A DNA stretch of 45,753 bases from Chitinophagaceae bacterium (GTDB lineage Bacteria; Bacteroidota; Bacteroidia; Chitinophagales; Chitinophagaceae), in the NCBI GenBank assembly GCA_022841365.1, contig JALHRP010000030.1, forward strand, positions 1-45,753, in the 5' to 3' direction. The notes under the pieces are model-generated. The model was not told where the DNA came from. It saw only the letters and a list, made by a program, of their open reading frames with translations, and ran no database searches. Within the stretch, counting starts at the first letter, position 1. Every line of letters begins with the position of its first letter. Positions 33,734 to 41,837 of this stretch are shown piece after piece. The translations under genes were made by a program, and so were the position numbers.

Positions 33734-33766
33734 AAAAAAGCTCAACAAAAATTGTTGAGCTTTTTT
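33734..33766. terminator. Intrinsic terminator after the DUF3052-like gene
   Basis: GCTCAACAA (33740-33748), loop AAA, TTGTTGAGC (33752-33760), flanked by six A and six T. It works on both strands. On the minus strand it would also stop transcripts from the tRNA-Ser/GIY-YIG unit. Confidence 0.92.
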
Positions 33767-33840
33767 CTTCTTGCATATTTCGGGATGATACAGTTTCCTG
33801 TATACACACTTTCTGCAGTAGTAAAGTCTTCAAACTTTCT
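33762..33840 (-). pseudogene. Decayed copy of tRNA-Ser and the start of a GIY-YIG gene
   Basis: On the minus strand 33813-33786 matches the variable arm of the intact tRNA-Ser (34173-34146) at 27 of 28 bases, including GTGTGTATAC and GGAAACTGTATC. The T-arm is missing (a 20-base deletion). Then ATGCAAGAAGAAAAA (33776-33762) equals the first five codons (MQEEK) of the GIY-YIG gene. Weaker similarity continues through TTGAAG near 33833 into the D-arm region. The frame then runs into the terminator and has no nuclease sequence. Confidence 0.8.
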
Positions 33841-33852
33841 AAGCTTTTGTTT

Positions 33853-34116
33853 TTAAAGCTTCCAATTTTTTATTAAGTTATCGATGAAAATTCTGCTCTT
33901 CATTTTCTTAATTTGTTTTTCTCTGAGTAAGGCAGCTGTTCTTGAAGGAAGAAGTTCAAAATAGACTAAGCGTAATGGCCTTTTTGAAGAAGTGTATTTG
34001 CTGAAGCCATCATTGTGCTTTGACATACGTTTGTCAAAATCTGTACATTGACCTGTGTAAAAAGAAAAATCCTTCAGGCTTTGAAGGATGTAAACATAAA
34101 ATTTTTCTTCTTGCAT
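33853..34116 (-). CDS. GIY-YIG family nuclease encoded directly behind tRNA-Ser
   Basis: The 87-residue single-domain protein has the GIY-YIG core with Tyr7-Val-Tyr9, Tyr20-Thr-Gly22 (YTG in place of YIG), catalytic Arg30 and His34 in [19 protein letters not shown], and metal-binding Glu66 in REKQIKKMK. The start is ATG 34116: a longer reading frame would translate the tRNA backwards of any sense. The leader after the tRNA is only CAAAA, so tRNA 3' processing would leave an mRNA with a 5-base leader. A decayed tRNA-Ser copy lies just past the stop. Confidence 0.85.
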   Translation of the reverse strand: MQEEKFYVYILQSLKDFSFYTGQCTDFDKRMSKHNDGFSKYTSSKRPLRLVYFELLPSRTAALLREKQIKKMKSRIFIDNLIKNWKL

Positions 34117-34121
34117 TTTTG

Positions 34122-34208
34122 CGGAGACGAAGGGATTCGAACCCTTGATACAGTTTCCCGTATACACACTTTCCAGGCGTGCTCCTTCAACCACTCGGAC
34201 ACGTCTCC
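34122..34208 (-). tRNA. tRNA-Ser (anticodon GGA)
   Basis: The minus strand gives GGAGACG / CGTCTCC acceptor arms, a D-arm GTGGTTGAAGG region, and an anticodon stem CACGC/GTGTG around CTGGAAA (anticodon GGA). A long variable arm (ATACGGGAAACTGTAT) is typical of Ser, and the T-arm is AAGGG-TTCGAAT-CCCTT. The discriminator base is G. CCA is not encoded. The transcript continues 5 bases later into the GIY-YIG start codon. Confidence 0.97.
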
Positions 34209-34220
34209 GTTAAGGGGCAG

Positions 34221-34228
34221 CAAAAATA
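34221..34228 (-). promoter_or_regulatory. -7 element of the tRNA-Ser gene
   Basis: The minus strand reads TATTTTTG, a perfect TAnnTTTG, 13 bases before the mature tRNA 5' end. It lies in the 32-base gap after the TatD stop, so the tRNA and the GIY-YIG gene probably share this promoter. Confidence 0.55.
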
Positions 34229-34240
34229 CAGTTAGTTGAC

Positions 34241-35002
34241 TCAGCTACCGAATAAATTTTGAGCGTTTCTAGTAGTTTGATTAACTATCTCTTCTTTAGA
34301 AAGTTTCATGGCTTCAGCCATTTTCTCAACAATATAAGTAAGGTAGGCAGGTTCATTTCGTTTCCCCCGAAACGGAACAGGGGTTAAATACGGGGCATCA
34401 GTTTCCAGTACAAGATGATTGATTGAAGTAGTTTGGAGTACATCCGCAAGTCCGGATTTTTTATATGTAACAACACCCCCGATACCCATTAAAAAACCCA
34501 GGTCAATAATTTGCCGGGCTTCTTCGGCTGTTCCACCAAAACAATGAAAAATGCCCCGCAGTTTTCCATTTTGATTTGCCCGCACAAGATCAATACAATC
34601 CTGCATCGAATCCCGGCTGTGGATTACAATAGGCAGGTTTAACTCTTTTGCCCAATTGATCTGTTGTTGAAATGCGTGTTTCTGTTCAGCAATAAATGTT
34701 TTATCCCAATAATAATCCAACCCAATTTCACCTACTGCAGCAAAAGTTCTTTTTCTGAGCCATTCTTCAACAATTTTTAATTCCTGATTATAGTGTTCAT
34801 TCACCGAACAGGGGTGCAGGCCCATCATAGCCACGCATTTACCCGGGTACAGTGCTTCCACTTCCAGCAGATCAGCAACGGAGCTGCTGTCTATATTAGG
34901 CAAATAAAATTTGCTGATTCCCTGCTTTTCAGCTTTGGAAATAACATCGGCAAGATCTTCCTTAAACTCACCGAGGTAGAGATGTGTATGTGTATCAATC
35001 AT
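34241..35002 (-). CDS. TatD family metal-dependent hydrolase
   Basis: From ATG 35002 the protein has 253 residues. The TIM-barrel metal site is visible as MIDTHTHLYLGEF, GEIGLDYYW, LPIVIHSRDS, GIFHCFGG and LETDAPYLTP, which together are the TatD/YcfH signature. TatD proteins are DNases involved in DNA repair or D-amino-acyl quality control. A TTG at 35017 would add five residues but overlaps the -7 element TACTTTTG (35022-35015). It is followed by tRNA-Ser. Confidence 0.93.
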   Translation of the reverse strand: MIDTHTHLYLGEFKEDLADVISKAEKQGISKFYLPNIDSSSVADLLEVEALYPGKCVAMMGLHPCSVNEHYNQELKIVEEWLRKRTFAAVGEIGLDYYWDKTFIAEQKHAFQQQINWAKELNLPIVIHSRDSMQDCIDLVRANQNGKLRGIFHCFGGTAEEARQIIDLGFLMGIGGVVTYKKSGLADVLQTTSINHLVLETDAPYLTPVPFRGKRNEPAYLTYIVEKMAEAMKLSKEEIVNQTTRNAQNLFGS

Positions 35003-35014
35003 ATTTTGGAACGT

Positions 35015-35022
35015 CAAAAGTA
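35015..35022 (-). promoter_or_regulatory. -7 element of the tatD-like gene
   Basis: The minus strand reads TACTTTTG, a perfect TAnnTTTG, 12 bases before the ATG at 35002. It decides against the upstream TTG start, because that codon forms the end of the element. Confidence 0.5.
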
Positions 35023-35164
35023 AGATCTTCCTGTTTTAAGCGTTCTTAGAACTGTATTCAAACCTATACAAATAAAATATTTTTTAACAGAGTTTAAACC
35101 AACTGAAACCCTTAGAGTCTCTTAATAGTTCGTTTCATTTAAAAACCTAAAAAAAGCGTATATC

Positions 35165-36055
35165 ATGAAAACAAATCCACTGATTTTAAAAAGCACATGG
35201 GCACTCCTGCTGTTTAGTGCACTTTTCTTTACCGCATGTAAAAAAGACAGAACTGCTGCAAAGGAAGAAGAAGTTGCCACAATTGAAAGTACAATCAGCA
35301 ACAGCGAAGCTGAAGCTGTTTATGAAGATGTATTTGACAATACAATGGGTATTGGTGCAGAAACGGGAGAAGATTTAGGTATTACAGGCGGGGTAGGTAT
35401 TTATGGCCGTATGGAAGCAGGCAGTTATACCGGCCGTCTCGATACTGTCCGTTGTTTTACTATTACCGTTACACCCCAGCAACAAGGTGTATTTCCAAAA
35501 ACGGTAACCATCAACTTTGGAAATGGCTGTTTGGGACGTGACGGGAAATTCCGCAAAGGAAAAATCATTACAGTATTTACAGGTCCTATGCGTGCATCAG
35601 GAAGCAAAGCAACCACAACTTTTGAAGGTTATAAAGTAGATAGTGTTTCTGTTGCCGGTACACATGAAGTAACCAATAACAGCACCAGTAACAATAAGAT
35701 ATTTACCACAAAAGTGATTGAAGGAAAATTAACCTGGAACAGTGGCCGTTGGATAAAATGGAGCAGCATCAGAACAGTTGCACAATTAGAAGGAAACGGA
35801 ACTCCTTACTGGCCGGTTGATGATGTATTTGCCATTACAGGTGGCGGACGTGGAGAAAACAGTGCAGGCAACAGCTGGGCACATGAAGTACTGGAGCCAT
35901 TAATTAAAAAATTCACCTGTCGCTGGATTTCAAAAGGTGTTTTGCGCATCAGATTTAACAGCACAAACGGGGTACTTAATTTCGGTAATGGTGAGTGCGA
36001 TAATAAAGCAGTACTTACCGTAAACGGAAATACACGGATCATTACGCTTCCCTAA
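35165..36055 (+). CDS. Putative lipoprotein with NFGNGxC motifs
   Basis: The 296-residue protein has a lipoprotein signal (LFFTACKKD, Cys25), an acidic linker, and two related motifs: TINFGNGCLGRDGKFRKGKI (about 116-135) and LNFGNGECDNKAVLTVNG (about 273-290). A strand-rich segment YKVDSVSVAGTHEVTNNS lies between. The NFG.gC..rDGr.RkGkI.v pattern recurs in Bacteroidota surface lipoproteins of unknown function. It stands alone between divergent tatD and a converging operon, with a strong terminator behind it. Confidence 0.75.
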   Translation: MKTNPLILKSTWALLLFSALFFTACKKDRTAAKEEEVATIESTISNSEAEAVYEDVFDNTMGIGAETGEDLGITGGVGIYGRMEAGSYTGRLDTVRCFTITVTPQQQGVFPKTVTINFGNGCLGRDGKFRKGKIITVFTGPMRASGSKATTTFEGYKVDSVSVAGTHEVTNNSTSNNKIFTTKVIEGKLTWNSGRWIKWSSIRTVAQLEGNGTPYWPVDDVFAITGGGRGENSAGNSWAHEVLEPLIKKFTCRWISKGVLRIRFNSTNGVLNFGNGECDNKAVLTVNGNTRIITLP

Positions 36056-36126
36056 GAAAAAACACTTGTATCTGATAAAAGAAATTGTACCTTAGCGAAA
36101 GTTTTCATAGGGTACGGATTAAAAAC

Positions 36127-36159
36127 GGGCCAGGGTTTCCACCCCGGCCCTCCTTTTTT
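36127..36159. terminator. Intrinsic terminator after the NFGNG lipoprotein
   Basis: GGGCC-a-GGG (36127-36135) pairs with CCC-c-GGCCC (36142-36150), followed by TCC and six T. The minus strand has five T after the stem, so it also fits the converging deacetylase gene (stop at 36163). Confidence 0.85.
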
Positions 36160-36162
36160 AGC

Positions 36163-36798
36163 TCAGTAAGCACGGCCTATTGCTTCAAAACGGTAACCCA
36201 TACCCGAAAAATGAGCAAGGGTTTCACTCAAAGCATACTTCATATTTTCAAAAGCCTTTTCACTGTCATGAAAAACAATAATTGATCCCGGCTTAGCATT
36301 GCTTTTTACATGGTTAAAACATTGCTCTTTTGATATATTTTGGTCGAAATCAGCACTTAATACATTCCACATAATTATACGGAAAGACGGGGTTGCCTCT
36401 TGCAGGAGTTTTGCCTGAAAAGACCTGATTTTCCCGTATGGGGGGCGAAACAGATCTGAATCAATCCATTTTGCAGCTTCTTTTACATTGCTGAGCCATG
36501 TTTTATCATCCGTTTTCCACCCGTTGAGGTGATTATGGGTGTGATTTCCTACCCTGTGCCCTTCGGTTAAAATCTGTTGGTATAGCTGGGGCTGCTCCTG
36601 TACATTTTTCCCGATACAGAAGAATGTGGCCTTTGCCTTGTACTTTTTCAGTTCATTCAGCACAAAAGCTGTTGCAACAGGATGGGGGCCGTCGTCAAAA
36701 GTAAGGTACAGGATTTTTTCTGCCGTTGGTATGCGCCAGATAAGATGGGCAGGAAACATCATCCGCAGCCACCATGGTGTTGTTACAATGTAACGCAT
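36163..36798 (-). CDS. Polysaccharide deacetylase family protein
   Basis: The 211-residue NodB-homology protein has the metal motif TFDDGPHP (Asp-Asp) and the HxxxH motif NHTHNH. FFCIGKNVQ, LFRPPYGKI with the catalytic-site Arg/Pro, and SIIVFHDSEKAFENM with the late His-Asp follow. There is a short hydrophobic stretch at the start but no convincing signal peptide. Such enzymes remove N- or O-acetyl groups from peptidoglycan or chitin-like polymers. It lies 8 bases after the DUF6569 gene. Confidence 0.9.
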   Translation of the reverse strand: MRYIVTTPWWLRMMFPAHLIWRIPTAEKILYLTFDDGPHPVATAFVLNELKKYKAKATFFCIGKNVQEQPQLYQQILTEGHRVGNHTHNHLNGWKTDDKTWLSNVKEAAKWIDSDLFRPPYGKIRSFQAKLLQEATPSFRIIMWNVLSADFDQNISKEQCFNHVKSNAKPGSIIVFHDSEKAFENMKYALSETLAHFSGMGYRFEAIGRAY

Positions 36799-36806
36799 AG
36801 ATGAAA

Positions 36807-37748
36807 TTAATACAGAATTGAGTAGCCTGTTATTTGAATCAGTAATGATTTGTAAAAAAAGCGTTTCCCTTTTTTTGAAAGAAAAGCTGCCTGTGTTGAC
36901 GGCGATAATAATTCATTGGCATACGATTGCTCTCTAGAATAATCAGCTGACGGGTTACTTCCCGATAAAACAGCTTCTGCACAATACTTCTCCAATAAGC
37001 CGGGTAGGGTTTGATAAAACAGCGATGTACTGATAAATACATCGGCCCCAAGAATTTTATTACCGGTTGAAGCAATGATGCCCACAATGCTGCTGTCCCT
37101 GCTTCTTAATTTTTCCAGAAAATACCTGATATACTGATTGCTTGTATCAGCTGTTTTTTTGTTACCCAGCATGACAGCATAGGAAGATGAATTGGTTTGA
37201 TTGTTTTGTTTCAGCAATCGCCGGATCTCATCCCAAACTGCGGTTTGATTTTTTGCAGTATCAATAATATTCTGCAATCCGCTTCCTGTTGAACCACGGT
37301 ATGTAAATTTTTTTTCAGTTGCACTCCATCTGTTTTCTTCAATACAATACACGGGTACAAGATGTTGTTTGCCGGAAGCTAAAACAGTGTCTCTTGCAAA
37401 TACACGATCCTGCCGGCCGCCCATAACTATTTCTCCGCTTTTGATGATCAGATCTTTGCCGCTTTTATTTTCTACAAACAGCACATTGATGTTGTCCATC
37501 ATATAATTTCCACGCTCTTTCAGCTTCACGGTTCCTTTGCTCATTCCTGTTTTCAATGAAATAGCGTTGGTCATTTTAAAGTTGCTGTCTGCCGCCTGCT
37601 CTGTTCGTTTAACCGGGATCAGTTTCAGATGACGGAAAATAAGAGCACTGTCATATTCAACCACCAGCGAGGGAAACGTAAAATCTGTTTGTGCCTTTGC
37701 AGCAACAACAGTAAAAAACAAAATGGCCAGACATAAATATTTGCTCAT
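36807..37748 (-). CDS. Exported DUF6569 (ARPP-1) family protein
   Basis: The 313-residue protein has a signal peptide (to about 19, VAAKAQ) and matches ARPP-1/DUF6569 proteins: LFVENKSGKDLIIKSGEIVMGGRQDRVFARDTVL (about 88-122), then HLVPVYCIEENRW, and ILGADVFISTSLFYQTLPGLLEKY. The function of this domain is unknown. It is the first gene of the pair with the deacetylase and divergent from gltX. Confidence 0.75.
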   Translation of the reverse strand: MSKYLCLAILFFTVVAAKAQTDFTFPSLVVEYDSALIFRHLKLIPVKRTEQAADSNFKMTNAISLKTGMSKGTVKLKERGNYMMDNINVLFVENKSGKDLIIKSGEIVMGGRQDRVFARDTVLASGKQHLVPVYCIEENRWSATEKKFTYRGSTGSGLQNIIDTAKNQTAVWDEIRRLLKQNNQTNSSSYAVMLGNKKTADTSNQYIRYFLEKLRSRDSSIVGIIASTGNKILGADVFISTSLFYQTLPGLLEKYCAEAVLSGSNPSADYSREQSYANELLSPSTQAAFLSKKGKRFFYKSLLIQITGYSILY

Positions 37749-37804
37749 GGATTTGGTGAAGGTATAAAATTGAAAACGTTTAAAACCACTCAGGTTTTAC
37801 ACTT

Positions 37805-37812
37805 TATCTTTG
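37805..37812 (+). promoter_or_regulatory. -7 element of gltX, possibly leaderless
   Basis: TATCTTTG is a perfect TAnnTTTG match and ends only 4 bases before the gltX ATG at 37817. The message would start at or next to the start codon. Confidence 0.55.
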
Positions 37813-37816
37813 CAGC

Positions 37817-39331
37817 ATGAGTGTACGTGTTCGTTTTGCCCCGAGTCCAACAGGAGGTTTGCATTTAGGCGGTGTACGCACCGTTTTGTATAATTATTTA
37901 TTTGCCAAACATCATGGCGGTGAGTTTGTATTGCGGATAGAAGATACCGATCAAACCCGTTTTGTACCCGGTGCAGAAGAATATATTTTCAATTGTTTAA
38001 AATGGTGTGGACTGGAGCCCGATGAAAGTCCTGTTCACGGAGGCCCTTACGGTCCTTACCGCCAGAGCGAACGTAAGGAAATGTACCGCAGTTATGCGGA
38101 AACGTTAGTTACACGTGGTTTTGCATATTATGCATTTGATACCAGAGAAGAACTGGAAAAAATGCGTGAAGAATTAAAAACCGACGAGAACCCTTCGCCG
38201 CAGTACGATCACCGTGCACGTAAAAATATGCGGAACAGTTTAAACTTAACCGATGATGAAGTAAAAGAGCTGCTGGAAAAAAACATTCCGCATGTGATCC
38301 GTATAAAAATGCCGGAGAATGATGTGGTGAGCTTTACCGATATGATTCGTGGTGAGGTAAGTTTCCAGACAGGATTGGTAGATGATAAAGTATTGCTGAA
38401 AGCCGATGGTATGCCTACCTATCATTTGGCTGTGGTAGTAGATGATTATTTAATGAAGATTACGCATGCATTTCGTGGTGAGGAATGGTTGCCGAGTGCA
38501 CCCGTGCATTTGTTGTTGTGGAAATATTTAGGATGGGAAGCATCCATGCCGCAATGGGCGCACTTGCCGTTGATACTTGGACCGAGTGGTAAACTGAGCA
38601 AGCGGGATGGTGCCAAGTATGGCTTTCCTGTTTTTGCAATGAACTGGACCGATCCGAAAACAAATGAATTAACAGAAGGCTTTTTTGAAAAAGGGTTTCT
38701 GCCGGAAGCATTTATTAATCTGTTGGCTGTACTTGGCTGGAACGATGGTACAGAAAAGGAATTATACAGCATGGATGAACTGATTGCCGACTTTGATATT
38801 AAACGTGTACACAGTGCGGGTGCAAAGTTTGATTATGAAAAAGCAAAGTGGTTCAATCATGAATGGATAAAAAAGCTGAACGTTGAACATTTAAAGTTGA
38901 AAGTAAAAGAGGTGCTGGCATCTGCGGGCATTGAAACAACTGATGAAGCAAAGCTCGAAAAAATAATTGAACTGGTGAAAGACCGCTGTACGCTGTTGCC
39001 TGATTTTGTGCAGCAGGCGGGTTTCTTTTTTAAAGCACCTGTAACATTGGAACTGGATGCTGTTAAACCAAAATGGAATGAGGAGAAGAAACAATTCTTT
39101 ACTGAGTATATTAAACAACTTAATGGAATTGGTAATTGGGAGTTAGGTGAAATTGAATCGGCTTTTAAAGAATTGGCAACTGCTAAAAACATCAAACCGG
39201 GTGAACTGCAACTGCCCATGCGTGTTATGCTGGTAGGTGGTAAGTTTGGTCCGGCAGTGTTTCAGATAGCCGAAATCATTGGCAAAGAAGAAACGGTGAA
39301 ACGTGTGGAGTATGCGTTGAGTTTGTTGTAA
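37817..39331 (+). CDS. gltX: Glutamyl-tRNA synthetase
   Basis: The 504-residue class I synthetase starts MSVRVRFAPSPTGGLHLGGVRT (HIGH-type motif GLHLGG) and has GKLSKRDGA (KMSKS-type motif) at about 259. The middle domain has FRGEEWLPSAPVHLLLW and the C-terminal anticodon-binding part ends RVEYALSLL. It charges tRNA-Glu with glutamate. It is monocistronic, with a perfect -7 element at 37805-37812. The length is normal for Bacteroidota. Confidence 0.97.
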   Translation: MSVRVRFAPSPTGGLHLGGVRTVLYNYLFAKHHGGEFVLRIEDTDQTRFVPGAEEYIFNCLKWCGLEPDESPVHGGPYGPYRQSERKEMYRSYAETLVTRGFAYYAFDTREELEKMREELKTDENPSPQYDHRARKNMRNSLNLTDDEVKELLEKNIPHVIRIKMPENDVVSFTDMIRGEVSFQTGLVDDKVLLKADGMPTYHLAVVVDDYLMKITHAFRGEEWLPSAPVHLLLWKYLGWEASMPQWAHLPLILGPSGKLSKRDGAKYGFPVFAMNWTDPKTNELTEGFFEKGFLPEAFINLLAVLGWNDGTEKELYSMDELIADFDIKRVHSAGAKFDYEKAKWFNHEWIKKLNVEHLKLKVKEVLASAGIETTDEAKLEKIIELVKDRCTLLPDFVQQAGFFFKAPVTLELDAVKPKWNEEKKQFFTEYIKQLNGIGNWELGEIESAFKELATAKNIKPGELQLPMRVMLVGGKFGPAVFQIAEIIGKEETVKRVEYALSLL

Positions 39332-39403
39332 AAAATTCAAACATAAAAAAGCTGTTTTTTTCTAAACAATAGGATTTGTAACTGAGAGAAGTTAAAAGTA
39401 AAA

Positions 39404-39428
39404 CTTTGTGCCTTCGTGTCTTTGCGGT
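39404..39428. repeat. Short dispersed CTTTG-type repeat
   Basis: CTTTGTGCCTTCGTGTC followed by TTTGCGGT resembles the word strings at 14263-14382. It lies in the 105-base gap between the converging gltX and aldo/keto reductase genes. No terminator hairpin was found in this gap. Confidence 0.3.
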
Positions 39429-39436
39429 CATTATTT

Positions 39437-40426
39437 TTATCCTTGTTTCTTTATCAGTTCCATCAATTCAACAAATGTATCATTGCCAAACTCTTCAATC
39501 AGTTGCTGATCGGCTTTTTCCAGTTTAAACAATCCATCAGTATTCAACTTTACCTGTTCGGGTGTACGAATACCGGGGATAATAACCGACACTTCATCGT
39601 AACTCAAAATATAACTCAACGCCAGTTGTGTTTTTGTGCAATTGTATTTACTGCATAATTCCCAAACAGGTGCTGTTGCAAGCAAAGCAGCATCAATCAC
39701 TTGTTTTGTTAATCTGTTTTTACGATGATCATTTTCAGAAAAATTTACTTGTTCATCAAACTTGCCGGTGAGTAACCCAAACTGCAAGGGCATGCGTGCA
39801 ATAATGCCATAGCCTTTTGCTGCAGCTTTTTTCATGACTGGTACTGCTTTTTGGTTAATGATGTTGAGTACTAACTGAAATCCGTTCCCCAGATGATGAT
39901 TCAATAAAAAATCTGCATCATCGTTTGGCTCAAATGTATTTAACGACAAACCCCAGTAACGGATTTTGCCCTGTTGCTGCAACTGCTGCATAGCTTCAAT
40001 ACACTCGCCGTTTTGTAAATGTATTAAACGGGCTGTATGGAGTTGATAGTAATCAATTACATCTCTGTTTAACCGTTTCAACGATGCTTCGCATGCAGCA
40101 AGAATATATTCTTTGGAATAATCAACGGTGAATTGTTCGTTGCGTGCAACATTTCCCACTTTCGTTGCAATAAGTACATCGCTTCTGTTGCCGATTTCAC
40201 TGCCGATCATTTTTTCTGAGTGACCAAGTCCATAAATATCAGCCGTATCAAAAAAGTTGATGCCCGCATCCAATGCTGTATGAATGGCTTTGGCGGACTT
40301 TGAATCATCAGCATCGCCCCAACCAATGACAGTGCTGCCGACCATAGCACCTCCACCAATTGCCCATGCACCAAACCCAATTTCACTTACTGATAGCGTC
40401 GTATTGCCAAATTTTCGATAGTTCAT
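39437..40426 (-). CDS. Aldo/keto reductase
   Basis: The 329-residue TIM-barrel NADPH oxidoreductase starts MNYRKFGNTTLSVSEIGFGAWAIGGG and has the active-site set Asp and Tyr in FFDTADIYGLGHSE and Lys in IATKVGN, then YYQLHTAR. The C-terminal cofactor segment is LSYDEVSVIIPGIRTPEQV. It belongs to the broad AKR11/12-type group. The substrate cannot be predicted. It is monocistronic and divergent from the mutase subunit gene. Confidence 0.92.
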   Translation of the reverse strand: MNYRKFGNTTLSVSEIGFGAWAIGGGAMVGSTVIGWGDADDSKSAKAIHTALDAGINFFDTADIYGLGHSEKMIGSEIGNRSDVLIATKVGNVARNEQFTVDYSKEYILAACEASLKRLNRDVIDYYQLHTARLIHLQNGECIEAMQQLQQQGKIRYWGLSLNTFEPNDDADFLLNHHLGNGFQLVLNIINQKAVPVMKKAAAKGYGIIARMPLQFGLLTGKFDEQVNFSENDHRKNRLTKQVIDAALLATAPVWELCSKYNCTKTQLALSYILSYDEVSVIIPGIRTPEQVKLNTDGLFKLEKADQQLIEEFGNDTFVELMELIKKQG

Positions 40427-40548
40427 CTTGTAATTTACTGATTACCCCGACATGCAACGAATGAATGCTTTCTGATTGTAAATGCACTCAGTAAGAAACC
40501 GTACATCAACCAATGTTATTCTTTATTTTCGCAGCATAACATTGCTGT

Positions 40549-40956
40549 ATGAACAGACCCGTACGAGTACTCGTTGCTAAAGTTGGACTGGATGGCCACG
40601 ATCGTGGTGCTAAAGTGATTGCTACCGCATTGCGTGATGCAGGCATGGAAGTGATTTACACAGGGCTTCGTCAAACACCTGAGATGGTTGTGAATGCAGC
40701 CCTGCAGGAAGATGTGGATGCTATTGGTGTAAGTATTTTAAGTGGCGCCCACATGACTGTTTTTCCCCGTCTGCTGAATTTGATGAAAGAAAAAGAAATG
40801 AATGATGTGTTACTTACAGGTGGTGGTATTATTCCGGATGAAGATGTAGATGCATTAACAAAGATGGGCGTTGGTAAATTATTTCTTCCCGGTACCAATA
40901 CGCAGGATATTGCGGCGTATATAAAAGAATGGGTATCGAAACATCGTAACTTCTGA
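40549..40956 (+). CDS. Cobalamin-binding subunit of a methylmalonyl-CoA mutase type enzyme
   Basis: The 135-residue protein is a stand-alone B12-binding domain: [30 protein letters not shown] contains the DxHxxG cobalt-ligand motif (DGHDRG), then [10 protein letters not shown] and [13 protein letters not shown]. Such small subunits pair with a catalytic subunit lacking this domain. No large mutase gene is in the window. It is followed by an enoyl-CoA hydratase (25 bases), so a role in propionate, branched-chain or related acyl-CoA turnover is likely. Confidence 0.9.
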   Translation: MNRPVRVLVAKVGLDGHDRGAKVIATALRDAGMEVIYTGLRQTPEMVVNAALQEDVDAIGVSILSGAHMTVFPRLLNLMKEKEMNDVLLTGGGIIPDEDVDALTKMGVGKLFLPGTNTQDIAAYIKEWVSKHRNF

Positions 40957-40981
40957 TTGTACATTTCTTAAACTTACTTAT

Positions 40982-41755
40982 ATGAGTTATCAAACATTAC
41001 TAACCTCTATCGAAGATGGAATCTTTGTTATCACCATCAATCGCCCCGATAAATTAAATGCACTTAATAAAACAGTGATTGAAGAATTATCTGCAGCTGT
41101 TGATGATGTGTACAGTAACGCTGCTATCAGGTGTGCTGTTATTACAGGTGCCGGACCAAAAGCATTTGTTGCAGGTGCAGATATTTCTGAATTTCTTTCC
41201 ATGGGTGCAACAGATGGTGAAGCATTAGCACGCAAAGGCCAGAATATGCTGTTCAATAAAATTGAACAATCACCCAAACCCATTATTGCAGCAGTTAATG
41301 GTTTTGCATTGGGTGGTGGTTGTGAGTTAGCCATGAGTTGCCATTTTCGCCTGGCAAGTGACAATGCAAAGTTTGGGCAGCCGGAAGTAAATCTTGGCTT
41401 GATTCCCGGCTATGGCGGTACACAACGCTTGGTGCAACTGATTGGCAAAGGCAAAGCAATGGAACTGATGATGACGGCTGCCATGATTGATGCCAATGAA
41501 GCAAAGCAGCTTGGGCTGGTAAATTATGTTACAACTGTTGAGGAATTGATTCCAAAAACAAAGGAACTGCTTTCAACAATAATGAGTAAAGGGCCAAACG
41601 CTGTTGCAAAAGTAATTGCATCTGTGAACGCTTACTTCGATTCTGAGCAGAATGGATTTGATGCGGAGATTAAATTATTTGGCGAGTGCTTTGGAACAGA
41701 TGAAATGAAAGAAGGCGTAGGAGCATTTCTGGAAAAACGGAAAGCAAATTTTTAA
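40982..41755 (+). CDS. Enoyl-CoA hydratase/isomerase family protein
   Basis: The 257-residue crotonase-fold protein has INRPDKLNALNKTVIEEL, AFVAGADISEF (oxyanion-hole loop), VNGFALGGGCELAMSCHFRLAS and FGQPEVNLGLIPGYGGTQRL, which includes both catalytic glutamates. These match short-chain enoyl-CoA hydratases. It is probably co-transcribed with the B12-binding subunit and works in acyl-CoA breakdown. Confidence 0.94.
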   Translation: MSYQTLLTSIEDGIFVITINRPDKLNALNKTVIEELSAAVDDVYSNAAIRCAVITGAGPKAFVAGADISEFLSMGATDGEALARKGQNMLFNKIEQSPKPIIAAVNGFALGGGCELAMSCHFRLASDNAKFGQPEVNLGLIPGYGGTQRLVQLIGKGKAMELMMTAAMIDANEAKQLGLVNYVTTVEELIPKTKELLSTIMSKGPNAVAKVIASVNAYFDSEQNGFDAEIKLFGECFGTDEMKEGVGAFLEKRKANF

Positions 41756-41837
41756 ACCTGTCAGATGCCCTCGTCGGACAGGTCTTGATAAATTCTCTAT
41801 CTCTTTACAACACGTTTAAAAAATTAAATTGACTTAT

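Noticed and set aside
34117-34194. N-terminal extension of the GIY-YIG protein upstream of ATG 34116
   Set aside because: The added residues are a translation of the tRNA-Ser gene; the true start is directly after the tRNA.
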